Below, one piece after another: positions 7,135-15,474 of a stretch of 43,026 nucleotides of DNA (positions are counted from its first letter, which is position 1; every line of letters starts with the position of its first letter). A model generated the notes under the pieces. The model worked only from the letters and a program-made list of their open reading frames with translations, was not told where the DNA came from and did not search any database. The DNA lies in the NCBI GenBank assembly GCA_964544055.1, contig CAZJAA010000028.1, positions 1 to 43,026 on the forward strand, written 5' to 3'. The position numbers and the translations under genes are program-made. The stretch comes from SIG299 sp964544055. Its GTDB lineage: Bacteria; Bacillota; Clostridia; Lachnospirales; Lachnospiraceae.

Positions 7135-8457
7135 ATGGCAAAAGGAACATTTTCCGGTGGCATCCACCCATGGGACGGAAAAGAGCTGTCCAAGGATAAG
7201 CCCATCGTAAGGCTTTTTCCAAAGAGTGAAATGGTGTTCCCAATGGCACAGCATATCGGCGCTCCCGCAGCTCCGATTGTGGCAGCAGGGGAACAGGTGC
7301 TGGTCGGTCAGTGCATCGGCGAAGCCGCAGGCTTTGTCTCTGCTAACATTATCAGCTCAGTTTCCGGCACGGTAAAGGCAGTGGAGCCAAGACAGACGGT
7401 ATCCGGCACAAAAGTGCTGTCAGTAGTAATCGACAATGACGGAGAATACCGTACCATACCGGGCTTAGGGGAAAAGCGGGATTACAGCGCACTTTCCGCA
7501 CAGGAAATCCGCAATATTGTCAAGGCGGCAGGAATTGTCGGCATGGGCGGCGCAGGCTTTCCAACCCATGTAAAGCTGACTCCGAAAAATCCGGATGAAA
7601 TTGATTATATTCTGGTCAATGCAGCAGAATGTGAGCCGTATCTTACCTCCGACTACCGTGAAATGCTGGAAGAGCCGGAAAAACTGGTCGGCGGTTTGCG
7701 CATTGTTTTAAAGCTGTTTCCGGAGGCAGAAGGGCTTATCTGTGTGGAAAACAACAAGCCGGCTGCGGTTGCAGTTTTAAATGAACTGATTAAAAATGAC
7801 AAAAAAATCAAAATAAAGATTTTAAAGGCAAAATATCCGCAGGGTGCCGAGCGTAACCTTGTGTATGCAGCAACCGGACGAAAGTTCAATTCCACAATGC
7901 TTCCGGCAGACGTGGGTTGCATTGTCCAGAACGTAGACACGGTTTGCGCCATTTACCGTGCCGTAGCGGAAAATATTCCATTAATCCGCCGGATTGTGAC
8001 AGTCAGCGGAGATTCGGTTAAGGAGCCGCAGAATTTTAACGTGCCGATTGGTACAAGCCATGCTGAGCTGATTGAGGCAGTCGGTGGCTTTGTCGGAGAG
8101 CCAAAGAAGCTGATTTCCGGCGGCCCGATGATGGGTACGGCAATGTATACGCTGGAAGTTCCGGTACAGAAAACCTCCTCTGCACTGCTTGCCTTTGCCG
8201 AAGATGATGTGGAGCAGGTTGAATCCTCACCGTGCATCCGCTGCGGACGCTGTGTGGCAGCCTGTCCGAGTCATCTGGTTCCGCAGAAAATGGAAATTGC
8301 GGCAAGACTATTTGATAACGAAGCATACGAAAAGCTTGGCGGCATGGAATGTTATGAGTGTGGCAGCTGTACCTATGTCTGCCCGGCAGGAAGGCGTCTG
8401 ACGCAGTCCTTTAAGCAGACCAGACGTGCCGTGCTGGATGCCCGCAAAAAGAAGTAA
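7135..8457 (+). CDS. rnfC: Rnf complex subunit RnfC
   Basis: RnfC is the peripheral subunit of the Rnf complex, which couples electron transfer from reduced ferredoxin to NAD+ with Na+ or H+ export. The protein has 440 residues. The NADH/FMN-binding glycine motif GMGGAGFPTHVKL starts at residue 136, and VNAAECEPYL follows. Two [4Fe-4S] motifs lie near the C-terminus: CIRCGRCVAAC (C367, C370, C373, C377) and CYECGSCTYVC (C406, C409, C412, C416). The start at 7135 has GAAGGT at good distance; an upstream in-frame TTG has none. It is the first gene of the operon C-D-G-E-A-B, and all six subunits are intact. Confidence 0.96.
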   Translation: MAKGTFSGGIHPWDGKELSKDKPIVRLFPKSEMVFPMAQHIGAPAAPIVAAGEQVLVGQCIGEAAGFVSANIISSVSGTVKAVEPRQTVSGTKVLSVVIDNDGEYRTIPGLGEKRDYSALSAQEIRNIVKAAGIVGMGGAGFPTHVKLTPKNPDEIDYILVNAAECEPYLTSDYREMLEEPEKLVGGLRIVLKLFPEAEGLICVENNKPAAVAVLNELIKNDKKIKIKILKAKYPQGAERNLVYAATGRKFNSTMLPADVGCIVQNVDTVCAIYRAVAENIPLIRRIVTVSGDSVKEPQNFNVPIGTSHAELIEAVGGFVGEPKKLISGGPMMGTAMYTLEVPVQKTSSALLAFAEDDVEQVESSPCIRCGRCVAACPSHLVPQKMEIAARLFDNEAYEKLGGMECYECGSCTYVCPAGRRLTQSFKQTRRAVLDARKKK

Positions 8458-8488
8458 TCGTGTCCGAAGGATGATTTCTTCAAAAATG

Positions 8489-8524
8489 TACTCTCAGGTT
8501 TTTAGAAGAAGTATTCTGAGAGTA
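8489..8524 (+). repeat. Inverted repeat between rnfC and rnfD
   Basis: TACTCTCAG (8489-8497) is perfectly complementary to CTGAGAGTA (8516-8524) with an 18-base loop. It has no clean T-run and lies within the operon, so it may be an mRNA processing or stability element rather than a full terminator. Similar hairpins occur near 28512-28541 and 41634-41716. Confidence 0.6.
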
Positions 8525-8549
8525 TATAAAAAAGTAAGGGAGGATTGAA

Positions 8550-9524
8550 ATGGGAAAAATATATAATGTTTCCGCTTCTCCACACATCCGGAGCGGAGCA
8601 ACAACTTCAACAATTATGCGTGATGTGGCAATTGCATTGCTGCCGGCGTGTGCATTTGGTGTGTATCAGTTCGGTATCCGTGCCCTGCTGATTTTGCTTG
8701 TTTCTACCCTGACCTGTGCGGTTACGGAATTTCTTTATCTGCGACTGATGAAAAAACAGCAGGGACTGTATGAATGCAGTGCCATTGTAACAGGCATGTT
8801 AATCGGCATGAATATGCCTGCCACAGTGCCGCTCTGGATTCCGGTAGTGGGCAGTGTATTTGCAATTTTAGTTGTAAAACAGGTATTTGGCGGACTGGGT
8901 CAGAACTTTATGAACCCGGCACTTGGAGCAAGATGCTTTTTGTTTTTGTGTTACGCAGAACGTATGAATACCTTTGCCATTCCTCAGAAAGTGGGCAATG
9001 CCGTATTCAATTACGGTGCGGCTTCTCTGGATGGAATATCAGGTGCTACACCGTTAGCAGCCTTAAAGGCAGGCGAAACCATCAATCTGTTTGATACCTT
9101 TTTTGGCTTTACCGGTGGCGTTATCGGTGAAACAAGTGCGGCAATGCTGTTACTTGGTGCAGCATATCTGGTTTACCGCAAGGTGATTTCCCTGCGTATT
9201 CCGCTGATGTATCTGCTGTCCTTCTCCGTATTTGTGCTTTTATGCGGAGGACATGGCTTTGATTTTTATTACCTTGCCTGTGAGCTTTGTACCGGCGGTC
9301 TGATGCTTGGTGCGTTCTTCATGGCAACGGATTATGTGACTTCCCCAATTACAAAGGGCGGTCAGGTTATTTTCGGAATCCTGCTTGGTGTGCTTACCGG
9401 ACTGTTCCGTATTTATGGCAACAATGCAGAAGGCGTATCCTATGCCATTATTATTGCAAATCTTCTGGTGCCGTTAATCGAAAAAATGACGATGCCTCGT
9501 CCGTTTGGGAAAGGAGGACACTAA
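8550..9524 (+). CDS. rnfD: Rnf complex subunit RnfD
   Basis: RnfD is an integral membrane subunit related to NqrB, carrying covalently bound FMN. The 324-residue product has many hydrophobic segments and ends in GKGGH. The flavinylation motif SGATPLAAL lies at residues 164-167, where T167 is the expected FMN attachment site. The ribosome binding site is AAGGGAGG, eight bases upstream. It follows rnfC after a 92-base gap containing a hairpin. Its stop codon overlaps the rnfG start by one base, indicating translational coupling. Confidence 0.95.
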   Translation: MGKIYNVSASPHIRSGATTSTIMRDVAIALLPACAFGVYQFGIRALLILLVSTLTCAVTEFLYLRLMKKQQGLYECSAIVTGMLIGMNMPATVPLWIPVVGSVFAILVVKQVFGGLGQNFMNPALGARCFLFLCYAERMNTFAIPQKVGNAVFNYGAASLDGISGATPLAALKAGETINLFDTFFGFTGGVIGETSAAMLLLGAAYLVYRKVISLRIPLMYLLSFSVFVLLCGGHGFDFYYLACELCTGGLMLGAFFMATDYVTSPITKGGQVIFGILLGVLTGLFRIYGNNAEGVSYAIIIANLLVPLIEKMTMPRPFGKGGH

Positions 9525-10162
9525 TGGCTAAGAAAAAGAAACAAAGTATGATAAAGGATGCCTTGATTCTGTGCATGATTTCCTTAATTGCGGCACTGGC
9601 ACTTGGCTTTGTCAACGAGCTTACCAAGGATCGGATTGCCATGCTGGAAGCACAGGCAAAGGCAGAGGCCTACCGTGAAGTGTTCCCGGAGGCAGAAATG
9701 ATTGTAGAAGCGGCAGACAACGAAATTTTAGCCGATGCGTTCAATGAGGCAGACGCCATTTTGACACAGGGAGGTTTTTCCAATGTCACGCTGGACGAGG
9801 TGTGTCTGGTAGAGGATGCTGACGGAACACATATCGGTTATGTGGCATCCGTTACGTTAAAGGCATATGATGTGATGACGCTGACCTTTGGCTACACAAC
9901 CGACGGTGTCTGCACCGGTCTTGCATTTTTATCCATCAAGGAAACACCCGGTATGGGCATGAAAGCAGACGAGCCGACGTTTAAGGAGCAGTTTGCCGGA
10001 AAAATGGCAGACAGTCTGGTGTCTGTAAAAAGTGGTGCCGGAGATGGAGAAATCAATGCCATCAGTGGTGCAACGATTACAACCGAAGGTGTCCTTAAGG
10101 GCGTCAATGCAGGTATCTGCTTTATCCAAGAGCTTCAGACCAGATTAGGAGGTGCCAGATAA
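9524..10162 (+). CDS. rnfG: Rnf complex subunit RnfG
   Basis: RnfG (NqrC-related) has one N-terminal membrane helix (about residues 12-28) and an FMN-binding domain outside the membrane. The protein has 212 residues. The flavinylation motif SGAT is at residues 181-184 within NAISGATITTEGV, with T184 the expected FMN-linked residue, and the motif KETPGMG lies upstream as usual. The start ATG shares a base with the rnfD stop, and its own stop shares a base with the rnfE start. Confidence 0.95.
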   Translation: MAKKKKQSMIKDALILCMISLIAALALGFVNELTKDRIAMLEAQAKAEAYREVFPEAEMIVEAADNEILADAFNEADAILTQGGFSNVTLDEVCLVEDADGTHIGYVASVTLKAYDVMTLTFGYTTDGVCTGLAFLSIKETPGMGMKADEPTFKEQFAGKMADSLVSVKSGAGDGEINAISGATITTEGVLKGVNAGICFIQELQTRLGGAR

Positions 10163-11034
10163 TGGGAAAATGTTTGAAACAGTTCTTTAACGGACTCATC
10201 AAAGAAAATCCGACCTTCGTGCTGATGCTCGGTATGTGTCCTACGCTGGCAGTTACAACATCGGCAAGCAACGGACTTGGCATGGGTCTGACAACAACTG
10301 CGGTTCTTGCCCTGTCCAATCTGTTTATTTCCCTGATCCGGAAGATTATCCCGGACAAGGTTCGTATTCCGGCGTTCATCGTCGTAGTTGCAACCTTTGT
10401 AACCATTGTGGAAATGCTTTTAAAGGCATATCTTCCGGAATTAAACGAAAGCCTTGGGCTTTACATTCCGTTAATCGTTGTAAACTGTATCATTTTGGGA
10501 CGAGCAGAGGCATTTGCCTATACCAATGGTCCGGTTCTTTCCCTGTTTGACGGACTTGGCATGGGGCTTGGTTTTACCCTTGGACTGACTTCCATTGGTA
10601 TCGTGCGTGAGTTAATCGGTGCAGGAACGTTCTTTGGCAATCAGGTGATGCCGCAGGCTTATGAGCCGGCCGCAATTTTCACCCTTGCTCCGGGTGCGTT
10701 CTTTGTGCTTGCTGCGTTAACCGCACTGCAGAATGTGTTTAAGGCGAAGTCTGCGACAAACGTACCGGGTGCCAAGGTTGCCTGTGGTGGAAACTGTGCT
10801 GCCTGTATGGATGGCAGATGTGTAGAAAATCGTGAAGAAATTGCACGTATCAATGGTATAAAAGAAGCCGAAGCCGTGGCAGCTAAGGCAGAAGCCGCAA
10901 AGAAAGCAGCGGAAGCAAAGAAAGCTGCTCAGGCAAAAGCAGAAGCAGCGGATGCCCAGGCAAAACAGTGGGATGCAAAAGCTGAAGCCGCAGATGCAGT
11001 GGCAGAAAAAGAAACAGAAAAGGAGGCAGAATAA
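10162..11034 (+). CDS. rnfE: Rnf complex subunit RnfE with an unusual Cys-rich and helical C-terminal extension
   Basis: RnfE is one of the two homologous six-helix membrane subunits (with RnfA) at the core of the complex; conserved segments include ENPTFVLMLGMCPTLAVTTS and IVVNCIILGRAEAFA. Family members are usually about 200 residues, whereas this one has 290. After the last membrane helix comes a cluster of cysteines, C208-x3-C212-x2-C215-x4-C220 (CGGNCAACMDGRC). A highly charged Ala/Lys/Glu stretch of about 60 residues follows, typical of a long single helix or coiled coil. The reading frame continues without disruption to a stop three bases before rnfA, so this is not a frameshift artefact. 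Metal or iron-sulphur binding by the cysteines is inference. Confidence 0.93.
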   Translation: MGKCLKQFFNGLIKENPTFVLMLGMCPTLAVTTSASNGLGMGLTTTAVLALSNLFISLIRKIIPDKVRIPAFIVVVATFVTIVEMLLKAYLPELNESLGLYIPLIVVNCIILGRAEAFAYTNGPVLSLFDGLGMGLGFTLGLTSIGIVRELIGAGTFFGNQVMPQAYEPAAIFTLAPGAFFVLAALTALQNVFKAKSATNVPGAKVACGGNCAACMDGRCVENREEIARINGIKEAEAVAAKAEAAKKAAEAKKAAQAKAEAADAQAKQWDAKAEAADAVAEKETEKEAE

Positions 11035-11037
11035 GAT

Positions 11038-11613
11038 ATGAAAGAGTTAATTCTTATATTAATTGGTTCTGCACTGGTAAACAACGTTGTTTTAAGTCAG
11101 TTCCTTGGTCTGTGTCCCTTCCTGGGCGTTTCTAAAAAAACAAAAACGGCAGCCAGTATGGGTGCTGCGGTTATTTTTGTTATTATGATTGCCAGCGCAG
11201 TAACCTATGCGGTGCATTATCAGGTACTGGTGCCGCTCGGTATGGAATATATGCAGACAATTGTCTTTATTCTGGTAATTGCTGCCCTGGTTCAGATGAT
11301 TGAAATGATGTTAAAGAAGGTAAGTCCGGCAATCTATTCAGCATTGGGCGTATACCTTCCACTGATTACTACAAACTGTGCCGTACTTGGTGTGGCGATT
11401 ACCAACATTCAGGACGGCTCCACATTTGCAGAGAGTATGATGAACAGCCTTGGTACCAGCGGTGGTTTCCTGATTGCCATTGTAATCATGGCAGGAATCC
11501 GCGAACGTCTGGAAGGCAACGACATTCCAAAGGCGTTTCAGGGAATGCCGATTGTTCTGATTACAGCCGGTCTGATGGCAATTGCCTTCTGCGGCTTTTC
11601 TGGCATTATATAA
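11038..11613 (+). CDS. rnfA: Rnf complex subunit RnfA
   Basis: RnfA (NqrE-related) is the second six-helix membrane core subunit. The 191-residue length is normal. Characteristic segments are NNVVLSQFLGLCPFLGVSKK near the N-terminus and LITTNCAVLGVA in the middle; the cysteines in these two helices are the residues thought to hold an intramembrane iron-sulphur centre with RnfE. It begins three bases after the rnfE stop and is followed by rnfB after 14 bases. Confidence 0.96.
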   Translation: MKELILILIGSALVNNVVLSQFLGLCPFLGVSKKTKTAASMGAAVIFVIMIASAVTYAVHYQVLVPLGMEYMQTIVFILVIAALVQMIEMMLKKVSPAIYSALGVYLPLITTNCAVLGVAITNIQDGSTFAESMMNSLGTSGGFLIAIVIMAGIRERLEGNDIPKAFQGMPIVLITAGLMAIAFCGFSGII

Positions 11614-11627
11614 GGAGGTAGCAGAAC

Positions 11628-12458
11628 ATGATAAACTCGATTCCTTATATGGTTTTGACACTTAATATTCAGAATGTCTTGATTGGCGGCGCATTTGTTG
11701 GTGCGCTTGGCCTGGTGCTTGGCGTGGCTCTTGGAATTGTCGGCAAACTTTTTTTTGTCAAGGTGGACGAAAGAGAAAGCCGTGTGAGAGAGTGTCTGCC
11801 GGGCAACAACTGCGGCGGCTGCGGCTATGCAGGCTGTGACGGTCTGGCAGCAGCAATTGCAAAGGGCGAGGCTCCGGTGGGTGGCTGTCCGGTAGCAAAC
11901 GCCGAAGCAAAAGCAAAAATTGGTGAGATCATGGGACAGTCCGTGGGAGCAGAAGAAAAAAAGGTTGCCTTTGTCAAATGCTCCGGTACCTGTGATAAAA
12001 CCGAACGCAAGTACAATTATTACGGTTTAAACGACTGCCGTAAGGCAATGCTGGTGCCAGGTTCCGGTGATAAGCTTTGCAGCTACGGCTGTATGGGCTT
12101 TGGCAGCTGCATGGATGCCTGCCGGTTTGACGCAATTCATGTGATAGATGGCGTAGCTGTCGTGGACAAAGAAAAATGTGTTGCCTGCGGAAAGTGCGTT
12201 ACCACCTGTCCCAAGAACCTTATTGAACTTATTCCTTATAAAGCACCACAGGCAGTTGCCTGCAGCTCCAAGGACAAAGGCAAGGAGGTTCGTGTCGCCT
12301 GTAAAACAGGCTGTATCGGCTGCATGATCTGTGTAAAGCAGTGTGAGGCAGGAGCTGTTACGGTAGAGGATAATCTGGCAAGGATTGCCTATTCCAAGTG
12401 TACCGGCTGCGGCAAATGTGCCGAAAAATGTCCACAGAAGATTATTGTGACAAGATAA
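11628..12458 (+). CDS. rnfB: Rnf complex subunit RnfB, multi-cluster ferredoxin-like subunit
   Basis: RnfB accepts electrons from reduced ferredoxin. The 276-residue protein has an N-terminal membrane anchor (about residues 12-45). The four-Cys motif of the Fe-S domain follows (C56, C62, C65, C70, within CLPGNNCGGCGYAGC). Several further [4Fe-4S] motifs of the form CxxCxxCxxxC follow, including CVACGKCVTTC, CIGCMICVKQC and CTGCGKCAEKC. This arrangement is normal for clostridial RnfB. The ribosome binding site AAGGAGGT is strong. It closes the rnf operon; the isomerase gene follows after 86 bases on the same strand and may be co-transcribed. Confidence 0.96.
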   Translation: MINSIPYMVLTLNIQNVLIGGAFVGALGLVLGVALGIVGKLFFVKVDERESRVRECLPGNNCGGCGYAGCDGLAAAIAKGEAPVGGCPVANAEAKAKIGEIMGQSVGAEEKKVAFVKCSGTCDKTERKYNYYGLNDCRKAMLVPGSGDKLCSYGCMGFGSCMDACRFDAIHVIDGVAVVDKEKCVACGKCVTTCPKNLIELIPYKAPQAVACSSKDKGKEVRVACKTGCIGCMICVKQCEAGAVTVEDNLARIAYSKCTGCGKCAEKCPQKIIVTR

Positions 12459-12544
12459 CGTGGACAGCGGCATAACAGGAATAGCATAAAGAGACAGAGT
12501 TGTAAGACAGGTAGCAAATGTTGAAAATAAGGAGAAAAATAGAC

Positions 12545-13183
12545 ATGAAAATTGCATTAGTAATGGAAAACAGCCAGGCGGCTAAGAACCCAATCGTAGA
12601 AAAAGCATTAAGAAATGTTGTGGAACCAATGGGACACGAAGTGTTCAATTATGGAATGTACAGCGCAGAGGATAAGGAACAACTGACCTATGTTCAGGTT
12701 GGTATCTTAACGGCAGTGCTGTTAAATTCCGGCGCAGCGGATTATGTTATTACCGGCTGCGGCACCGGAGAGGGCGCAATGCTTGCCTGCAACTCTTTCC
12801 CGGGCGTAATTTGCGGACATGTGGAGGATGCACTGGATGCGTACACCTTCTCCCAGATTAACGACGGTAATGCGATTGCACTTCCGTTTGCAAAAGGCTT
12901 CGGCTGGGGCGGCGAAAAGAATTTAGAGTACATCTTTGAAAAGCTTTACTGCGAAGAAGGCGGTCAGGGCTATCCAAGAGAGCGTGCTGCCATCATGAAG
13001 AAAAACCGTGAAATCTTAAATATGGTAAAGGGAGTGTCCTACCGTGATCTGTGCGATATCTTAAAGGAAATCGACCGCAACCTGGTAAAGGGTGCCCTTG
13101 CAGGTGCTAAGTTTGAAGAATATTTCTTCGCAAACTGCAAATGTGAAAAGCTGGCTGCAGTAGTAAAGGAACTGCTGGCATAA
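12545..13183 (+). CDS. RpiB/LacA/LacB family sugar-phosphate isomerase
   Basis: The 212-residue product starts MKIALVMENSQAAKNPIVEK and contains the family signature VITGCGTGEGAML, the phosphate/sugar-binding region of ribose-5-phosphate isomerase B and galactose-6-phosphate isomerase subunits. Classical RpiB has about 145 residues; this one carries an additional C-terminal region of about 65 residues ending with a Cys pair (NCKCEK). That makes it a member of the longer Firmicutes subgroup whose substrate is not certain. The start at 12545 is preceded by AAGGAG. A longer frame begins at 12518 without a ribosome binding site. It follows rnfB on the same strand, but a functional link to Rnf is not evident. 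Confidence 0.85.
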   Translation: MKIALVMENSQAAKNPIVEKALRNVVEPMGHEVFNYGMYSAEDKEQLTYVQVGILTAVLLNSGAADYVITGCGTGEGAMLACNSFPGVICGHVEDALDAYTFSQINDGNAIALPFAKGFGWGGEKNLEYIFEKLYCEEGGQGYPRERAAIMKKNREILNMVKGVSYRDLCDILKEIDRNLVKGALAGAKFEEYFFANCKCEKLAAVVKELLA

Positions 13184-13220
13184 AAACCATCACTAAGCGT
13201 CAGCTTTTCAGAAAGAAAAA

Positions 13221-13291
13221 AGCAGATAACGGGAATCGAACCCGCCTTTCCGGCTTGGGAAGCCAGCGTTCTACCGATGAACCATATCTGC
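13221..13291 (-). tRNA. tRNA-Gly(CCC)
   Basis: On the minus strand the acceptor arms GCAGATA and TATCTGC pair over seven bases. The anticodon loop TTCCCAA is closed by GGC/GCC and reads anticodon CCC. The T arm is CGGG-TTCGAAT-CCCG, with the normal TTC sequence. The discriminator base is U, as usual for glycine tRNAs. CCA is not encoded in the DNA. Confidence 0.92.
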
Positions 13292-13299
13292 ATAAGGCT

Positions 13300-13327
13300 A
13301 TTATAGCATTTTCTGACGCAAAATCAA
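13300..13327 (-). promoter_or_regulatory. Promoter of the tRNA-Gly gene
   Basis: On the minus strand TTGATT (plus 13322-13327), a 16-base spacer and a perfect TATAAT (plus 13300-13305) end eight bases before the tRNA. Confidence 0.8.
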
Positions 13328-13494
13328 GAAAAATTTGCGAAATAGAATAACCCTTGACAGAAGTGGAAATAAGCTGTCATAAAACAAAGGTATTGTTCAA
13401 AAATACAACAGAGTAACTTGAGTTGTGGAGGAAAAAATATGAGGAAGAACATATTTTAAAGGAGGAAGCGTAGACTGTTCGTACCGTAAATGCA

Positions 13495-13795
13495 ATGAAA
13501 AAATCGGGAATGGTATCGCAGCTTGTGCTTGGTATTTTGACACGCATTCATATTGTTTTGATGTTATGTAGGAATTATCGTTTGGTATGAGCTTACCTTT
13601 GTTAAGAAAACGGATTTTTCCGGCATTGGAAAAGAAGCTTCTTTTGCAACATGTAGACAGAATACCGGCAATGAGCCTGCAAGCCAATCTGCGGTTGAAG
13701 CAGCAGCATCGGCTAAGAAATTCTGTAGTCAGTGCGGTACGGAAATTTCTGATGGATTAAGCTTTTGTCCGAAATGCGGAAATCAATTGAAGTAA
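13495..13795 (+). pseudogene. Frameshifted zinc-ribbon membrane protein
   Basis: The 3' part reads GIIVWYELTFVKK, a spacer, and a complete zinc ribbon, FCSQCGTEISDGLSFCPKCG, ending in NQLK and a stop at 13795. The 5' part starts MKKSGMVSQLVLGILT at 13495 but runs in another frame and stops soon after. Together they fit a small protein with one membrane helix and a C-terminal double-CxxC ribbon, broken by a frameshift inside the helix region (about 13550-13575). AGGAGG at about 13461 lies too far upstream for this start, so the original start is uncertain. Confidence 0.65.
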
Positions 13796-13843
13796 TCCGT
13801 ATTTTCAGGAAAATTTGTGTTGTAAAGTGTTTGTATTTTTTTC

Positions 13844-13886
13844 AAAAATCCGCTATACTATAGAAAAATGGTATAGTGGATTTTTT
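13844..13886. terminator. Bidirectional hairpin terminator
   Basis: AAAAATCCGCTATAC (13844-13858) pairs almost perfectly with 13871-13885, leaving T-runs on both strands. It lies between the two pseudogenes. Confidence 0.7.
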
Positions 13887-13995
13887 GATGGAAATCGTAG
13901 CTCAATAAGAATGTGGTTTACGACAGAAGTAAGCAATGCATTCAAAACAGGTGTCAGAAGGCAGCAACACAGAAACAGTTGGAAAGGAGCAAATT

Positions 13996-15407
13996 ATGGC
14001 AAGAACGATAGCAATCGGAATACAAAGCTTTGAAGAAGTCAGAAAAGGCAATTGTTTTTATGTAGACAAAACAATTTTATTAAGGAATGGTGGGAGAGCC
14101 AGGACACTGTCACCTTAATTACCCGTCCGCACCGTTTTGGAAAAACGTTAAACATGAATATGCTGGAAAACTTTTTCTAGGTGGACTATAAAGACTGCAG
14201 TGACTTGTTTGAAGGGCTTTCCATCTGGGAAGACGACAAATACCGTGAGCTGCAGGGAACCTATCCGGTGATTTTTTAAGCTTTGCCAATGTGAAGGAAA
14301 ACACGTTTTGTTCCATTAGAAAAAAATCTGTCAGCTTATGACAAATCTTTATGCAAAGCATTCGTATCTTTTAGAAAGAGGTCTGTTAAAAGAAAGTGAG
14401 AAAGCTTATTATAACAGAGTATCGGAAGTCATGGATGACAGTGATGCTTCTTTAGCGTTATATCTGCTTTGTGATTACTTATACCACTACTACGGCAAAA
14501 ACCAATTATCCTTCTGGATGAATACGACACGCCGATGCAGGAGGCGTATGTACATGGGTTCTGGGAGAAAATGGTTGCCTTTACAAGAAGCCTGTTCAAT
14601 TCCACGTTTAAAACCAATCCAAGCTTAGGGCGAGCCATAATGACTGGAATTACCAGAGTCAGCAAGGAGTCCATTTTTTCGGACTTGAACAACCTTGAAG
14701 TGATAACAACAACATCGGAGAAATATGCTACGGCATTTGGTTTTACCGAAGAAGAAGTGTTTGCGGCACTGGAGGAGTGCGGGCGTTCGGACAAAAAAGA
14801 AGAGGTAAAATTCTGGTACGACGGCTTTGTGTTCGGAACACAAGAGGATATGTATAATCCGTGGTCGATTATCAACTTTCTTGACAAAGGAATCTTAACA
14901 ACCTACTGGGCAAACACCAGCTCCAACGGTCTGGTGGGGAAGCTTTTGCAGGAAAGTCCGGGAGATATCAAGGCACTGCTGAAGGGTGATATTAAAGCAA
15001 TGAACACGTTCATGAACCGTGTGGCATTGTCTACGTTCAGCTATTTTGATACCGGAAAGGAACCATCCTTTGCCGAGCCGGAGCGCTTTTATCATGGTTT
15101 TGTGCTTGGCTTGATGGTAGACTTACAGAGTCGATACTATATTACCTCCAACCGGGAAAGCGGTTTTGGACGGTATGATGTGGTGTTAGAGCCAAAGAAA
15201 AAAGACAGTGGTGATTTTGCTTATATTTTAGAATTTAAGGTGCATGATCCGGAAGACGAAAAGGATTTAAAAGCAACCGTAGCCGCTGCGCTTTTGCAGA
15301 TAGAAGAAAAGAAATACGCAGAAAGCCTTCTGGAAAAAGGCGTTCCGGCAGAAAAAATCAAAAAGTACGGCTTTGCGTTTGAGGGAAAAACGGTGTTAAT
15401 TGGGTAA
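13996..15407 (+). pseudogene. Decayed AAA-ATPase-like / PD-(D/E)XK family protein
   Basis: Reading across frames recovers a typical member of the family with an N-terminal AAA-ATPase-like domain and a C-terminal PD-(D/E)XK nuclease-like domain (PF09820/PF08011), abundant in gut Clostridia and Bacteroidetes. The start at 13996 has AGGAG and reads IGIQSFEEVRKGNCFYVDKT. After a frameshift, TLITRPHRFGKTLNMNML gives the P-loop region. An in-frame TAG follows after ENFF, then a further frameshift near 14275 and others near 14325 and 14510. From about 14535 the frame is intact to the stop, including DYSxxF-like and ILEFKVHDPEDEKDL, the core of the nuclease domain. With at least four lesions the gene cannot make the full protein. 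Confidence 0.85.
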
Positions 15408-15474
15408 ACGGCTTTAACGTTGAAAAAGTTAGAACGTAACGACAGAAGCTTAGACAAAAATGGAGAAACACAAA

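Noticed and set aside
12545..13183. Assigning the isomerase to Rnf function
   Set aside because: Proximity alone; family members are sugar-phosphate isomerases and no mechanistic link is visible.
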